DNA of 64,000 nt from Ursus arctos (taxonomy: Eukaryota > Chordata > Mammalia > Carnivora > Ursidae), in assembly GCF_023065955.2 (NCBI RefSeq), contig NW_026622874.1:80870917-80934916 (forward strand). The letters are read 5' to 3'. Under the pieces are notes generated by a model. The model was given only the letters and a program-made list of their open reading frames with translations. It was not told the DNA's origin and searched no databases. Made by a program: the position numbers and the translations under genes. Of this stretch, positions 12,746 through 27,337 are shown in pieces. Every line of letters starts with the position of its first letter. Within the stretch, counting starts at the first letter, position 1.

Positions 12746-15143
12746 ACAAGACACACACACAGTGAGTGTTCTGCCATCCTTCACCGCTAACCACCTGTGG
12801 CTTTGGGAGAGGCCCCCAAAGATGATGATTTGTAACGGAGAAGCCTGTCAGCCCCTGCGTGAACTGCTTGTATTTGAGAGGTGAACGACGCCACAGACAA
12901 ACTGGATGACCCACCCAACAGACACAAGGCCAGGACACGGTGCTGCCCAGACAGCAACAGGATTCCAGAAATGGTTACAACTGGAAACAGCCACCGTATT
13001 TACCTTGTCCTTCTCTGGGTCCTTCTTGGGCACGGTGCCACCTTTGTCCCCTTGAGCGCCACAGGTTTCTGAATTGGACCGAGGCCCTAGAAGAGACAGA
13101 GGTGGATTCAGACGGGTGTTGGCCACGCAAGATTCAAGCCAAAGCTCTACACCTGCCCCAGCCTGTTCTACTCTCCCACTCTCAGGTCCCTTCCAGATGC
13201 AGAGCGTTTCTCACAGGTCTCCGCTGACCTCTGTGGACAAAGGAGAGACCAGTCCCTCACCCTTGGGGATATGACCACTCCGCACAGTGGAGATGATTTC
13301 AGAACTAATCAATAACGCTGGACAACTGGGGCCTCCACACATGCAGGTGATGTAAAGACTGTGCTCCATTAAACCCAGAGCCCAAAACATCATGTCTGTG
13401 CAGGGCACCTGGGCAATGCTTTTATGTCTGTCTATTGCACAATGTCACACTTCTTCTCAATGGCAGACCCCTGCTGCCCAGTTCTGTATGGTGAAACGAG
13501 ACAGTCCACGAAATGGATGTCCACAGAAAGTTGAGGAATGTTCCTGTGTCCTCACTCAGGTTGATCCTTGCATTGCAAAGCCTCATGGTACCTCCTCTAC
13601 ATCTTCTCCACCGACACATGTAGTCACACGATGAATACGCGCTACAACTCACATCATGCAATCCAGATCATCTTACCACATGGTGGCGGAACGAGGGGCA
13701 GGGGAGGCCCGCATGTCGACCAAGGTGGAGGAGGCTGAGGTGGCCCACAGCCAATGAAGCCTGGTAAAGTTTGGTCCATAGGGCAGGGCATGCAGGTGGG
13801 CCGAGGAAACCCTCTCACATCCGGACCCACCTGCAGACAGACAGGAAAATAGTTTGGTGAGACAGACAGAAGTTGTAACACCAAGAGATGAAACCCAGAG
13901 AAAGAGCTCTCAGCATCTGCCTCCTTCTCCAATACCACGTTCCAGCAGAGCCGCATCCGTGCTAGAGAACTTGACCCCTCCCCACTGCTGCCAACTATAA
14001 CAAGGGGGGAGAGGGGAATGGATATTACAGGAATAACCTACTGTCACCAAACATCACTAACCATGTCTGCCAATGGTCACTAGCAAGAAGTAGCATCTTC
14101 AAAGATGAAAAAGGAGCATGGCAAACTAGTGAAGGCAGGACACTCCAGACACGGAGGCATCGGGATCCTGGACAACACTTCATCTTTCCTCCTCAACCAC
14201 ACAGAATATTTTGGCTTGTTAACAAGAGAGAGAATGTGATGAAACTGCCCTTTCTTCTCAGGAATCCGAGCCACTCGAGGTGAATCCTTTGCCTGCAAGC
14301 CCCTGACTGTCCCCACGCTGCCTCACTTCCTGACACAAGGGTCTTCTGCTCTCTGCAGTTTCTGGCCATGGCCACAAACACACTTGAGGAATTAGGGGCC
14401 TGTGATCTGACAGGGGAATTGGAAAAGTGTTTTCCAAAAGGAACGTGATACCAATAACCCTTCTATAACTCAGCAGCTGTGCTTATCTTAAAACACAGTC
14501 ACTCGGACATTTCAGCACACTGAGTTCCAGAGTAATTTTGTCCAATAGGAAATTCAGATGGGAAGCATAAGTTAGAGAATCCACAAAACTGTATATGCTT
14601 TCCGGTGGAAAACTCGAGAACGTGTGATGAGAGAAGAAACCTGCTCTCACTGTGACTTCGGACCAAACGACCTGCTCCTAGAAGCCCAACCGAAGGGCTT
14701 GTGGGGCACCGGTCATGCAGATAATCGCAAACATCCCCCCTTCAAAAGTGTGTGTCACAGTGTGTTTGGCGACACGACACTAACAGCTCTGATCATGCAA
14801 AATAGTTGTGGAAAGGGTACAAGGAGAGGAATTCTGTATAGCACGTTTACCAGCAGAAGTAAAACAGGGATGACTTACGAAACATGGCCTATCTAAGCAC
14901 ATTCCAAACCGCAAAGCAGATAATAAAAAATGCACGGAGAGCTTCCCCTAGTTTCCAGTCGTGAGGATGACCACAGACCTTGTCACAGGTTAATCATCTA
15001 ACCGCAATACGAACACAATACGTATCGCACCTGTACATACCCCAGTGGGAATCAGGCAGCCCAGAGACTTCAGTGTGCAGTGAGCTGTCAGCTTCCTTGA
15101 GTTATTTCCCCCACGTGCGCTATGGGTGAGCAGGGGTACACAA

Positions 15144-15175
<32 letters not shown>

Positions 15176-17570
15176 ACAAGACACACACACAGTGAGTGTT
15201 CTGCCATCCTTCACCGCTAACCACCTGTGGCTTTGGGAGAGGCCCCCAAAGATGATGATTTGTAACGGAGAAGCCTGTCAGCCCCTGCGTGAACTGCTTG
15301 TATTTGAGAGGTGAACGACGCCACAGACAAACTGGATGACCCACCCAACAGACACAAGGCCAGGACACGGTGCTGCCCAGACAGGAACAGGATTCCAGAA
15401 ATGGTTACAACTGGAAACAGCCACCGTATTTACCTTGTCCTTCTCTGGGTCCTTCTTGGGCACGGTGCCACCTTTGTCCCCTTGAGCGCCACAGGTTTCT
15501 GAATTGGACCGAGGCCCTAGAAGAGACAGAGGTGGATTCAGACGGGTGTTGGCCACGCAAGATTCAAGCCAAAGCTCTACACCTGCCCCAGCCTGTTCTA
15601 CTCTCCCACTCTCAGGTCCCTTCCAGATGCAGAGCGTTTCTCACAGGTCTCCGCTGACCTCTGTGGACAAAGGAGAGACCAGTCCCTCACCCTTGGGGAT
15701 ATGACCACTCCGCACAGTGGAGATGATTTCAGAACTAATCAATAACGCTGGACAACTGGGGCCTCCACACATGCAGGTGATGTAAAGACTGTGCTCCATT
15801 AAGCCCAGAGCCCAAAACATCATGTCTGTGCAGGGCGCCTGGGCAATGCTTTTATGTCTGTCTATTGCACAATGTCACACTTCTTCTCAATGGCAGACCC
15901 CTGCTGCCCAGTTCTGTATGGTGAAACGAGACAGTCCACGAAATGGATGTCCACAGAAAGTTGAGGAATGTTCCTGTGTCCTCACTCAGGTTGATCCTTG
16001 CATTGCAAAGCCTCGTGGTACCTCCTCTACATCTTCTCCACCGACACATGTAGTCACACGATGAATACGCGCTACAACTCACATCATGCAATCCAGATCA
16101 TCTTACCACATGGTGGCGGAACGAGGGGCAGGGGAGGCCCGCATGTCGACCAAGGTGGAGGAGGCTGAGGTGGCCCACAGCCAATGAAGCCTGGTAAAGT
16201 TTGGTCCATAGGGCAGGGCATGCAGGTGGGCCGAGGAAACCCTCTCACATCCGGACCCACCTGCAGACAGACAGGAAAATAGTTTGGTGAGACAGACAGA
16301 AGTTGTAACACCAAGAGATGAAACCCAGAGAAAGAGCTCTCAGCATCTGCCTCCTTCTCCAATACCACGTTCCAGCAGAGCCGCATCCGTGCTAGAGCAC
16401 TTGACCCCTCCCCACTGCTGCCAACTATAACAAGGGGGGAGAGGGGAATGGATATTACAGGAATAACCTACTGTCACCAAACATCACTAACCATGTCTGC
16501 CAATGGTCACTAGCAAGAAGTAGCATCTTCAAAGATGAAAAAGGAGCATGGCAAACTAGTGAAGGCAGGACACTCCAGACACGGAGGCATCGGGATCCTG
16601 GACAACACTTCATCTTTCCTCCTCAACCACACAGAATATTTTGGCTTGTTAACAAGAGAGAGAATGTGATGAAACTGCCCTTTCTTCTCAGGAATCCGAG
16701 CCACTCGAGGTGAATCCTTTGCCTGCAAGCCCCTGACTGTCCCCACGCTGCCTCACTTCCTGACACAAGGGTCTTCTGCTCTCTGCAGTTTCTGGCCATG
16801 GCCACAAACACACTTGAGGAATTAGGGGCCTGTGATCTGACAGGGGAATTGGAAAAGTGTTTTCCAAAAGGAACGTGATACCAATAACCCTTCTATAACT
16901 CAGCAGCTGTGCTTATCTTAAAACACAGTCACTCGGACATTTCAGCACACTGAGTTCCAGAGTAATTTTGTCCAATAGGAAATTCAGATGGGAAGCATAA
17001 GTTAGAGAATCCACAAAACTGTATATGCTTTCCGGTGGAAAACTCGAGAACGTGTGATGAGAGAAGAAACCTGCTCTCACTGTGACTTCGGACCAAACGA
17101 CCTGCTCCTAGAAGCCCAACCGAAGGGCTTGTGGGGCACCGGTCATGCAGATAATCGCAAACATCCCCCCTTCAAAAGTGTGTGTCACAGTGTGTTTGGC
17201 GACACGACACTAACAGCTCTGATCATGCAAAATAGTTGTGGAAAGGGTACAAGGAGAGGGATTCTGTATAGCACGTTTACCAGCAGAAGTAAAACAGGGA
17301 TGACTTACGAAACATGGCCTATCTAAGCACATTCCAAACCGCAAAGCAGATAATAAAAAATGCACGGAGAGCTTCCCCTAGTTTCCAGTCGTGAGGATGA
17401 CCACAGACCTTGTCACAGGTTAATCATCTAACCGCAATACGAACACAATAGGTATCGCACCTGTACATACCCCAGTGGGAATCAGGCAGCCCAGAGACTT
17501 CAGTGTGCAGTGAGCTGTCAGCTTCCTTGAGTTATTTCCCCCACGTGCGCTATGGGTGAGCAGGGGTACA

Positions 17571-17613
<43 letters not shown>

Positions 17614-20008
17614 ACAAGACACACACACAGTGAGTGTTCTGCCATCCTTCACCGCTAACCACCTGTGGCTTTGGGAGAGGCCCCCAAAGATGATGATTTG
17701 TAACGGAGAAGCCTGTCAGCCCCTGCGTGAACTGCTTGTATTTGAGAGGTGAACGACGCCACAGACAAACTGGATGACCCACCCAACAGACACAAGGCCA
17801 GGACACGGTGCTGCCCAGACAGGAACAGGATTCCAGAAATGGTTACAACTGGAAACAGCCACCGTATTTACCTTGTCCTTCTCTGGGTCCTTCTTGGGCA
17901 CGGTGCCACCTTTGTCCCCTTGAGCGCCACAGGTTTCTGAATTGGACCGAGGCCCTAGAAGAGACAGAGGTGGATTCAGACGGGTGTTGGCCACGCAAGA
18001 TTCAAGCCAAAGCTCTACACCTGCCCCAGCCTGTTCTACTCTCCCACTCTCAGGTCCCTTCCAGATGCAGAGCGTTTCTCACAGGTCTCCGCTGACCTCT
18101 GTGGACAAAGGAGAGACCAGTCCCTCACCCTTGGGGATATGACCACTCCGCACAGTGGAGATGATTTCAGAACTAATCAATAACGCTGGACAACTGGGGC
18201 CTCCACACATGCAGGTGATGTAAAGACTGTGCTCCATTAAACCCAGAGCCCAAAACATCATGTCTGTGCAGGGCACCTGGGCAATGCTTTTATGTCTGTC
18301 TATTGCACAATGTCACACTTCTTCTCAATGGCAGACCCCTGCTGCCCAGTTCTGTATGGTGAAACGAGACAGTCCACGAAATGGATGTCCACAGAAAGTT
18401 GAGGAATGTTCCTGTGTCCTCACTCAGGTTGATCCTTGCATTGCAAAGCCTCATGGTACCTCCTCTACATCTTCTCCACCGACACATGTAGTCACACGAT
18501 GAATACGCGCTACAACTCACATCATGCAATCCAGATCATCTTACCACATGGTGGCGGAACGAGGGGCAGGGGAGGCCCGCATGTCGACCAAGGTGGAGGA
18601 GGCTGAGGTGGCCCACAGCCAATGAAGCCTGGTAAAGTTTGGTCCATAGGGCAGGGCATGCAGGTGGGCCGAGGAAACCCTCTCACATCCGGACCCACCT
18701 GCAGACAGACAGGAAAATAGTTTGGTGAGACAGACAGAAGTTGTAACACCAAGAGATGAAACCCAGAGAAAGAGCTCTCAGCATCTGCCTCCTTCTCCAA
18801 TACCACGTTACAGCAGAGCCGCATCCGTGCTAGAGAACTTGACCCCTCCCCACTGCTGCCAACTATAACAAGGGGGGAGAGGGGAATGGATATTACAGGA
18901 ATAACCTACTGTCACCAAACATCACTAACCATGTCTGCCAATGGTCACTAGCAAGAAGTAGCATCTTCAAAGATGAAAAAGGAGCATGGCAAACTAGTGA
19001 AGGCAGGACACTCCAGACACGGAGGCATCGGGATCCTGGACAACACTTCATCTTTCCTCCTCAACCACACAGAATATTTTGGCTTGTTAACAAGAGAGAG
19101 AATGTGATGAAACTGCCCTTTCTTCTCAGGAATCCGAGCCACTCGAGGTGAATCCTTTGCCTGCAAGCCCCTGACTGTCCCCACGCTGCCTCACTTCCTG
19201 ACACAAGGGTCTTCTGCTCTCTGCAGTTTCTGGCCATGGCCACAAACACACTTGAGGAATTAGGGGCCTGTGATCTGACAGGGGAATTGGAAAAGTGTTT
19301 TCCAAAAGGAACGTGATACCAATAACCCTTCTATAACTCAGCAGCTGTGCTTATCTTAAAACACAGTCACTCGGACATTTCAGCACACTGAGTTCCAGAG
19401 TAATTTTGTCCAATAGGAAATTCAGATGGGAAGCATAAGTTAGAGAATCCACAAAACTGTATATGCTTTCCGGTGGAAAACTCGAGAACGTGTGATGAGA
19501 GAAGAAACCTGCTCTCACTGTGACTTCGGACCAAACGACCTGCTCCTAGAAGCCCAACCGAAGGGCTTGTGGGGCACCGGTCATGCAGATAATCGCAAAC
19601 ATCCCCCCTTCAAAAGTGTGTGTCACAGTGTGTTTGGCGACACGACACTAACAGCTCTGATCATGCAAAATAGTTGTGGAAAGGGTACAAGGAGAGGGAT
19701 TCTGTATAGCACGTTTACCAGCAGAAGTAAAACAGGGATGACTTACGAAACATGGCCTATCTAAGCACATTCCAAACCGCAAAGCAGATAATAAAAAATG
19801 CACGGAGAGCTTCCCCTAGTTTCCAGTTGTGAGGATGACCACAGACCTTGTCACAGGTTAATCATCTAACCGCAATACGAACACAATAGGTATCGCACCT
19901 GTACATACCCCAGTGGGAATCAGGCAGCCCAGAGACTTCAGTGTGCAGTGAGCTGTCAGCTTCCTTGAGTTATTTCCCCCACGTGCGCTATGGGTGAGCA
20001 GGGGTACA

Positions 20009-20049
<41 letters not shown>

Positions 20050-23000
20050 ACAAGACACACACACAGTGAGTGTTCTGCCATCCTTCACCGCTAACCACCT
20101 GTGGCTTTGGGAGAGGCCCCCAAAGATGATGATTTGTAACGGAGAAGCCTGTCAGCCCCTGCGTGAACTGCTTGTATTTGAGAGGTGAACGACGCCACAG
20201 ACAAACTGGATGACCCACCCAACAGACACAAGGCCAGGACACGGTGCTGCCCAGACAGGAACAGGATTCCAGAAATGGTTACAACTGGAAACAGCCACCG
20301 TATTTACCTTGTCCTTCTCTGGGTCCTTCTTGGGCACGGTGCCACCTTTGTCCCCTTGAGCGCCACAGGTTTCTGAATTGGACCGAGGCCCTAGAAGAGA
20401 CAGAGGTGGATTCAGACGGGTGTTGGCCACGCAAGATTCAAGCCAAAGCTCTACACCTGCCCCAGCCTGTTCTACTCTCCCACTCTCAGGTCCCTTCCAG
20501 ATGCAGAGCGTTTCTCACAGGTCTCCGCTGACCTCTGTGGACAAAGGAGAGACCAGTCCCTCACCCTTGGGGATATGACCACTCCGCACAGTGGAGATGA
20601 TTTCAGAACTAATCAATAACGCTGGACAACTGGGGCCTCCACACATGCAGGTGATGTAAAGACTGTGCTCCATTAAACCCAGAGCCCAAAACATCATGTC
20701 TGTGCAGGGCACCTGGGCAATGCTTTTATGTCTGTCTATTGCACAATGTCACACTTCTTCTCAATGGCAGACCCCTGCTGCCCAGTTCTGTATGGTCAAA
20801 CGAGACAGTCCACGAAATGGATGTCCACAGAAAGTTGAGGAATGTTCCTGTGTCCTCACTCAGGTTGATCCTTGCATTGCAAAGCCTCGTGGTACCTCCT
20901 CTACATCTTCTCCACCGACACATGTAGTCACACGATGAATACGCGCTACAACTCACATCATGCAATCCAGATCATCTTACCACATGGTGGCGGAACGAGG
21001 GGCAGGGGAGGCCCGCATGTCGACCAAGGTGGAGGAGGCTGAGGTGGCCCACAGCCAATGAAGCCTGGTAAAGTTTGGTCCATAGGGCAGGGCATGCAGG
21101 TGGGCCGAGGAAACCCTCTCACATCCGGACCCACCTGCAGACAGACAGGAAAATAGTTTGGTGAGACAGACAGAAGTTGTAACACCAAGAGATGAAACCC
21201 AGAGAAAGAGCTCTCAGCATCTGCCTCCTTCTCCAATACCACGTTCCAGCAGAGCCGCATCCGTGCTAGAGAACTTGACCCCTCCCCACTGCTGCCAACT
21301 ATAACAAGGGGGGAGAGGGGAATGGATATTACAGGAATAACCTACTGTCACCAAACATCACTACCCATGTCTGCCAATGGTCACTAGCAAGAAGTAGCAT
21401 CTTCAAAGATGAAAAAGGAGCATGGCAAACTAGTGAAGGCAGGACACTCCAGACACGGAGGCATCGGGATCCTGGACAACACTTCATCTTTCCTCCTCAA
21501 CCACACAGAATATTTTGGTTTGTTAGCAAGAGAGAGAATGTGATGAAACTGCCCTTTCTTCTCAGGAATCCGAGCCACTCGAGGTGAATCCTTTGCCTGC
21601 AAGCCCCTGACTGTCCCCACGCTGCCTCACTTCCTGACACAAGGGTCTTCTGCTCTCTGCAGTTTCTGGCCATGGCCACAAACACACTTGAGGAATTAGG
21701 GGCCTGTGATCTGACAGGGGAATTGGAAAAGTGTTTTCCAAAAGGAACGTGATACCAATAACCCTTCTATAACTCAGCAGCTGTGCTTATCTTAAAACAC
21801 AGTCACTCGGACATTTCAGCACACTGAGTTCCAGAGTAATTTTGTCCAATAGGAAATTAAGATGGGAAGCATAAGTTAGAGAATCCACAAAACTGTATAT
21901 GCTTTCCGATGGAAAACTCGAGAACGTGTGATGAGAGAAGAAACCTGCTCTCACTGTGACTTCGGACCAAACGACCTGCTCCTAGAAGCCCAACCGAAGG
22001 GCTTGTGGGGCACCGGTCATGCAGATAATCGCAAACATCCCCCCTTCAAAAGTGTGTGTCACAGTGTGTTTGGCGACACGACACTAACAGCTCTGATCAT
22101 GCAAAATAGTTGTGGAAAGGGTACAAGGAGAGGGATTCTGTATAGCACGTTTACCAGCAGAAGTAAAACAGGGATGACTTACGAAACATGGCCTATCTAA
22201 GCACATTCCAAACCGCAAAGCAGATAATAAAAAATGCACGGAGAGCTTCCCCTAGTTTCCAGTCGTGAGGATGACCACAGACCTTGTCACAGGTTAATCA
22301 TCTAACCGCAATACGAACACAATAGGTATCGCACCTGTACATACCCCAGTGGGAATCAGGCAGCCCAGAGACTTCAGTGTGCAGTGAGCTGTCACCTTCC
22401 TTGAGTTATTTCCCCCACGTGCGCTATGGGTGAGCAGGGGTACACAAACACGCACACACACACACACACAAACACACACAAGACACACACACAGTGAGTG
22501 TTCTGCCATCCTTCACCGCTAACCACCTGTGGCTTTGGGAGAGGCCCCCAAAGATGATGATTTGTAACGGAGAAGCCTGTCAGCCCCTGCGTGAACTGCT
22601 TGTATTTGAGAGGTGAACGACGCCACAGACAAACTGGATGACCCACCCAACAGACACAAGGCCAGGACACGGTGCTGCCCAGACAGGAACAGGATTCCAG
22701 AAATGGTTACAACTGGAAACAGCCACCGTATTTACCTTGTCCTTCTCTGGGTCCTTCTTGGGCACGGTGCCACCTTTGTCCCCTTGAGCGCCACAGGTTT
22801 CTGAATTGGACCGAGGCCCTAGAAGAGACAGAGGTGGATTCAGACGGGTGTTGGCCACGCAAGATTCAAGCCAAAGCTCTACACCTGCCCCAGCCTGTTC
22901 TACTCTCCCACTCTCAGGTCCCTTCCAGATGCAGAGCGTTTCTCACAGGTCTCCGCTGACCTCTGTGGACAAAGGAGAGACCAGTCCCTCACCCTTGGGG

Positions 23001-26000
23001 ATATGACCACTCCGCACAGTGGAGATGATTTCAGAACTAATCAATAACGCTGGACAACTGGGGCCTCCACACATGCAGGTGATGTAAAGACTGTGCTCCA
23101 TTAAACGCAGAGCCCAAAACATCATGTCTGTGCAGGGCACCTGGGCAATGCTTTTATGTCTGTCTATTGCACAATGTCACACTTCTTCTCAATGGCAGAC
23201 CCCTGCTGCCCAGTTCTGTATGGTCAAACGAGACAGTCCACGAAATGGATGTCCACAGAAAGTTGAGGAATGTTCCTGTGTCCTCACTCAGGTTGATCCT
23301 TGCATTGCAAAGCCTCGTGGTACCTCCTCTACATCTTCTCCACCGACACATGTAGTCACACGATGAATACGCGCTACAACTCACATCATACAATCCAGAT
23401 CATCTTACCACATGGTGGCGGAACGAGGGGCAGGGGAGGCCCGCATGTCGACCAAGGTGGAGGAGGCTGAGGTGGCCCACAGCCAATGAAGCCTGGTAAA
23501 GTTTGGTCCATAGGGCAGGGCATGCAGGTGGGCCGAGGAAACCCTCTCACATCCGGACCCACCTGCAGACAGACAGGAAAATAGTTTGGTGAGACAGACA
23601 GAAGTTGTAACACCAAGAGATGAAACCCAGAGAAAGAGCTCTCAGCATCTGCCTCCTTCTCCAATACCACGTTCCAGCAGAGCCGCATCCGTGCTAGAGA
23701 ACTTGACCCCTCCCCACTGCTGCCAACTATAACAAGGGGGGAGAGGGGAATGGATATTACAGGAATAACCTACTGTCACCAAACATCACTACCCATGTCT
23801 GCCAATGGTCACTAGCAAGAAGTAGCATCTTCAAAGATGAAAAAGGAGCATGGCAAACTAGTGAAGGCAGGACACTCCAGACACGGAGGCATCGGGATCC
23901 TGGACAACACTTCATCTTTCCTCCTCAACCACACAGAATATTTTGGTTTGTTAGCAAGAGAGAGAATGTGATGAAACTGCCCTTTCTTCTCAGGAATCCG
24001 AGCCACTCGAGGTGAATCCTTTGCCTGCAAGCCCCTGACTGTCCCCACGCTGCCTCACTTCCTGACACAAGGGTCTTCTGCTCTCTGCAGTTTCTGGCCA
24101 TGGCCACAAACACACTTGAGGAATTAGGGGCCTGTGATCTGACAGGGGAATTGGAAAAGTGTTTTCCAAAAGGAACGTGATACCAATAACCCTTCTATAA
24201 CTCAGCAGCTGTGCTTATCTTAAAACACAGTCACTCGGACATTTCAGCACACTGAGTTCCAGAGTAATTTTGTCCAATAGGAAATTAAGATGGGAAGCAT
24301 AAGTTAGAGAATCCACAAAACTGTATATGCTTTCCGATGGAAAACTCGAGAACGTGTGATGAGAGAAGAAACCTGCTCTCACTGTGACTTCGGACCAAAC
24401 GACCTGCTCCTAGAAGCCCAACCGAAGGGCTTGTGGGGCACCGGTCATGCAGATAATCGCAAACATCCCCCCTTCAAAAGTGTGTGTCACAGTGTGTTTG
24501 GCGACACGACACTAACAGCTCTGATCATGCAAAATAGTTGTGGAAAGGGTACAAGGAGAGGGATTCTGTATAGCACGTTTACCAGCAGAAGTAAAACAGG
24601 GATGACTTACGAAACATGGCCTATCTAAGCACATTCCAAACCGCAAAGCAGATAATAAAAAATGCACGGAGAGCTTCCCCTAGTTTCCAGTCGTGAGGAT
24701 GACCACAGACCTTGTCACAGGTTAATCATCTAACCGCAATACGAACACAATAGGTATCGCACCTGTACATACCCCAGTGGGAATCAGGCAGCCCAGAGAC
24801 TTCAGTGTGCAGTGAGCTGTCACCTTCCTTGAGTTATTTCCCCCACGTGCGCTATGGGTGAGCAGGGGTACACAAACACGCACACACACACACACACAAA
24901 CACACACAAGACACACACACAGTGAGTGTTCTGCCATCCTTCACCGCTAACCACCTGTGGCTTTGGGAGAGGCCCCCAAAGATGATGATTTGTAACGGAG
25001 AAGCCTGTCAGCCCCTGCGTGAACTGCTTGTATTTGAGAGGTGAACGACGCCACAGACAAACTGGATGACCCACCCAACAGACACAAGGCCAGGACACGG
25101 TGCTGCCCAGACAGGAACAGGATTCCAGAAATGGTTACAACTGGAAACAGCCACCGTATTTACCTTGTCCTTCTCTGGGTCCTTCTTGGGCACGGTACCA
25201 CCTTTGTCCCCTTGAGCGCCACAGGTTTCTGAATTGGACCGAGGCCCTAGAAGAGACAGAGGTGGATTCAGACGGGTGTTGGCCACGCAAGATTCAAGCC
25301 AAAGCTCTACACCTGCCCCAGCCTGTTCTACTCTCCCACTCTCAGGTCCCTTCCAGATGCAGAGCGTTTCTCACAGGTCTCCGCTGACCTCTGTGGACAA
25401 AGGAGAGACCAGTCCCTCACCCTTGGGGATATGACCACTCCGCACAGTGGAGATGATTTCAGAACTAATCAATAACGCTGGACAACTGGGGCCTCCACAC
25501 ATGCAGGTGATGTAAAGACTGTGCTCCATTAAACCCAGAGCCCAAAACATCATATCTGTGCAGGGCACCTGGGCAATGCTTTTATGTCTGTCTATTGCAC
25601 AATGTCACACTTCTTCTCAATGGCAGACCCCTGCTGCCCAGTTCTGTATGGTGAAACGAGACAGTCCACGAAATGGATGTCCACAGAAAGTTGAGGAATG
25701 TTCCTGTGTCCTCACTCAGGTTGATCCTTGCATTGCAAAGCCTCGTGGTACCTCCTCTACATCTTCTCCACCGACACATGTAGTCACACGATGAATATGC
25801 GCTACAACTCACATCATGCAATCCAGATCATCTTACCACATGGTGGCGGAACGAGGGGCAGGGGAGGCCCGCATGTCGACCAAGGTGGAGGAGGCTGAGG
25901 TGGCCCACAGCCAATGAAGCCTGGTAAAGTTTGGTCCATAGGGCAGGGCATGCAGGTGGGCCGAGGAAACCCTCTCACATCCGGACCCACCTGCAGACAG

Positions 26001-27303
26001 ACAGGAAAATAGTTTGGTGAGACAGACAGAAGTTGTAACACCAAGAGATGAAATCCAGAGAAAGAGCTCTCAGCATCTGCCTCCTTCTCCAATACCACGT
26101 TCCAGCAGAGCCGCATCCGTGCTAGAGAACTTGACCCCTCCCCACTGCTGCCAACTATAACAAGGGGGGAGAGGGGAATGGATATTACAGGAATAACCTA
26201 CTGTCACCAAACATCACTAACCATGTCTGCCAATGGTCACTAGCAAGAAGTAGCATCTTCAAAGATGAAAAAGGAGCATGGCAAACTAGTGAAGGCAGGA
26301 CACTCCAGACACGGAGGCATCGGGATCCTGGACAACACTTCATCTTTCCTCCTCAACCACACAGAATATTTTGGTTTGTTAACAAGAGAGAGAATGTGAT
26401 GAAACTGCCCTTTCTTCTCAGGAATCCGAGCCACTCGAGGTGAATCCTTTGCCTGCAAGCCCCTGACTGTCCCCACGCTGCCTCACTTCCTGACACAAGG
26501 GTCTTCTGCTCTCTGCAGTTTCTGGCCATGGCCACAAACACACTTGAGGAATTAGGGGCCTGTGATCTGACAGGGGAATTGGAAAAGTGTTTTCCAAAAG
26601 GAACGTAATACCAATAACCCTTCTATAACTCAGCAGCTGTGCTTATCTTAAAACACAGTCACTCGGACATTTCAGCACACTGAGTTCCAGAGTAATTTTG
26701 TCCAATAGGAAATTAAGATGGGAAGCATAAGTTAGAGAATCCACAAAACTGTATATGCTTTCCGATGGAAAACTCGAGAACGTGTGATGAGAGAAGAAAC
26801 CTGCTCTCACTGTGACTTCGGACCAAACGACCTGCTCCTAGAACCCCAACCGAAGGGCTTGTGGGGCACCGGTCATGCAGATAATCGCAAACATCCCCCC
26901 TTCAAAAGTGTGTGTCACAGTGTGTTTGGCGACACGACACTAACAGCTCTGATCATGCAAAATAGTTGTGGAAAGGGTACAAGGAGAGGGATTCTGTATA
27001 GCACGTTTACCAGCAGAAGTAAAACAGGGATGACTTACGAAACATGGCCTATCTAAGCACATTCCAAACTGCAAAGCAGATAATAAAAAATGCACGGAGA
27101 GCTTCCCCTAGTTTCCAGTCGTGAGGATGACCACAGACCTTGTCACAGGTTAATCATCTAACCGCAATACGAACACAATAGGTATCGCACCTGTACATAC
27201 CCCAGTGGGAATCAGGCAGCCCAGAGACTTCAGTGTGCAGTGAGCTGTCAGCTTCCTTGAGTTATTTCCCCCACGTGCGCTATGGGTGAGCAGGGGTACA
27301 CAA

Positions 27304-27337
<34 letters not shown>

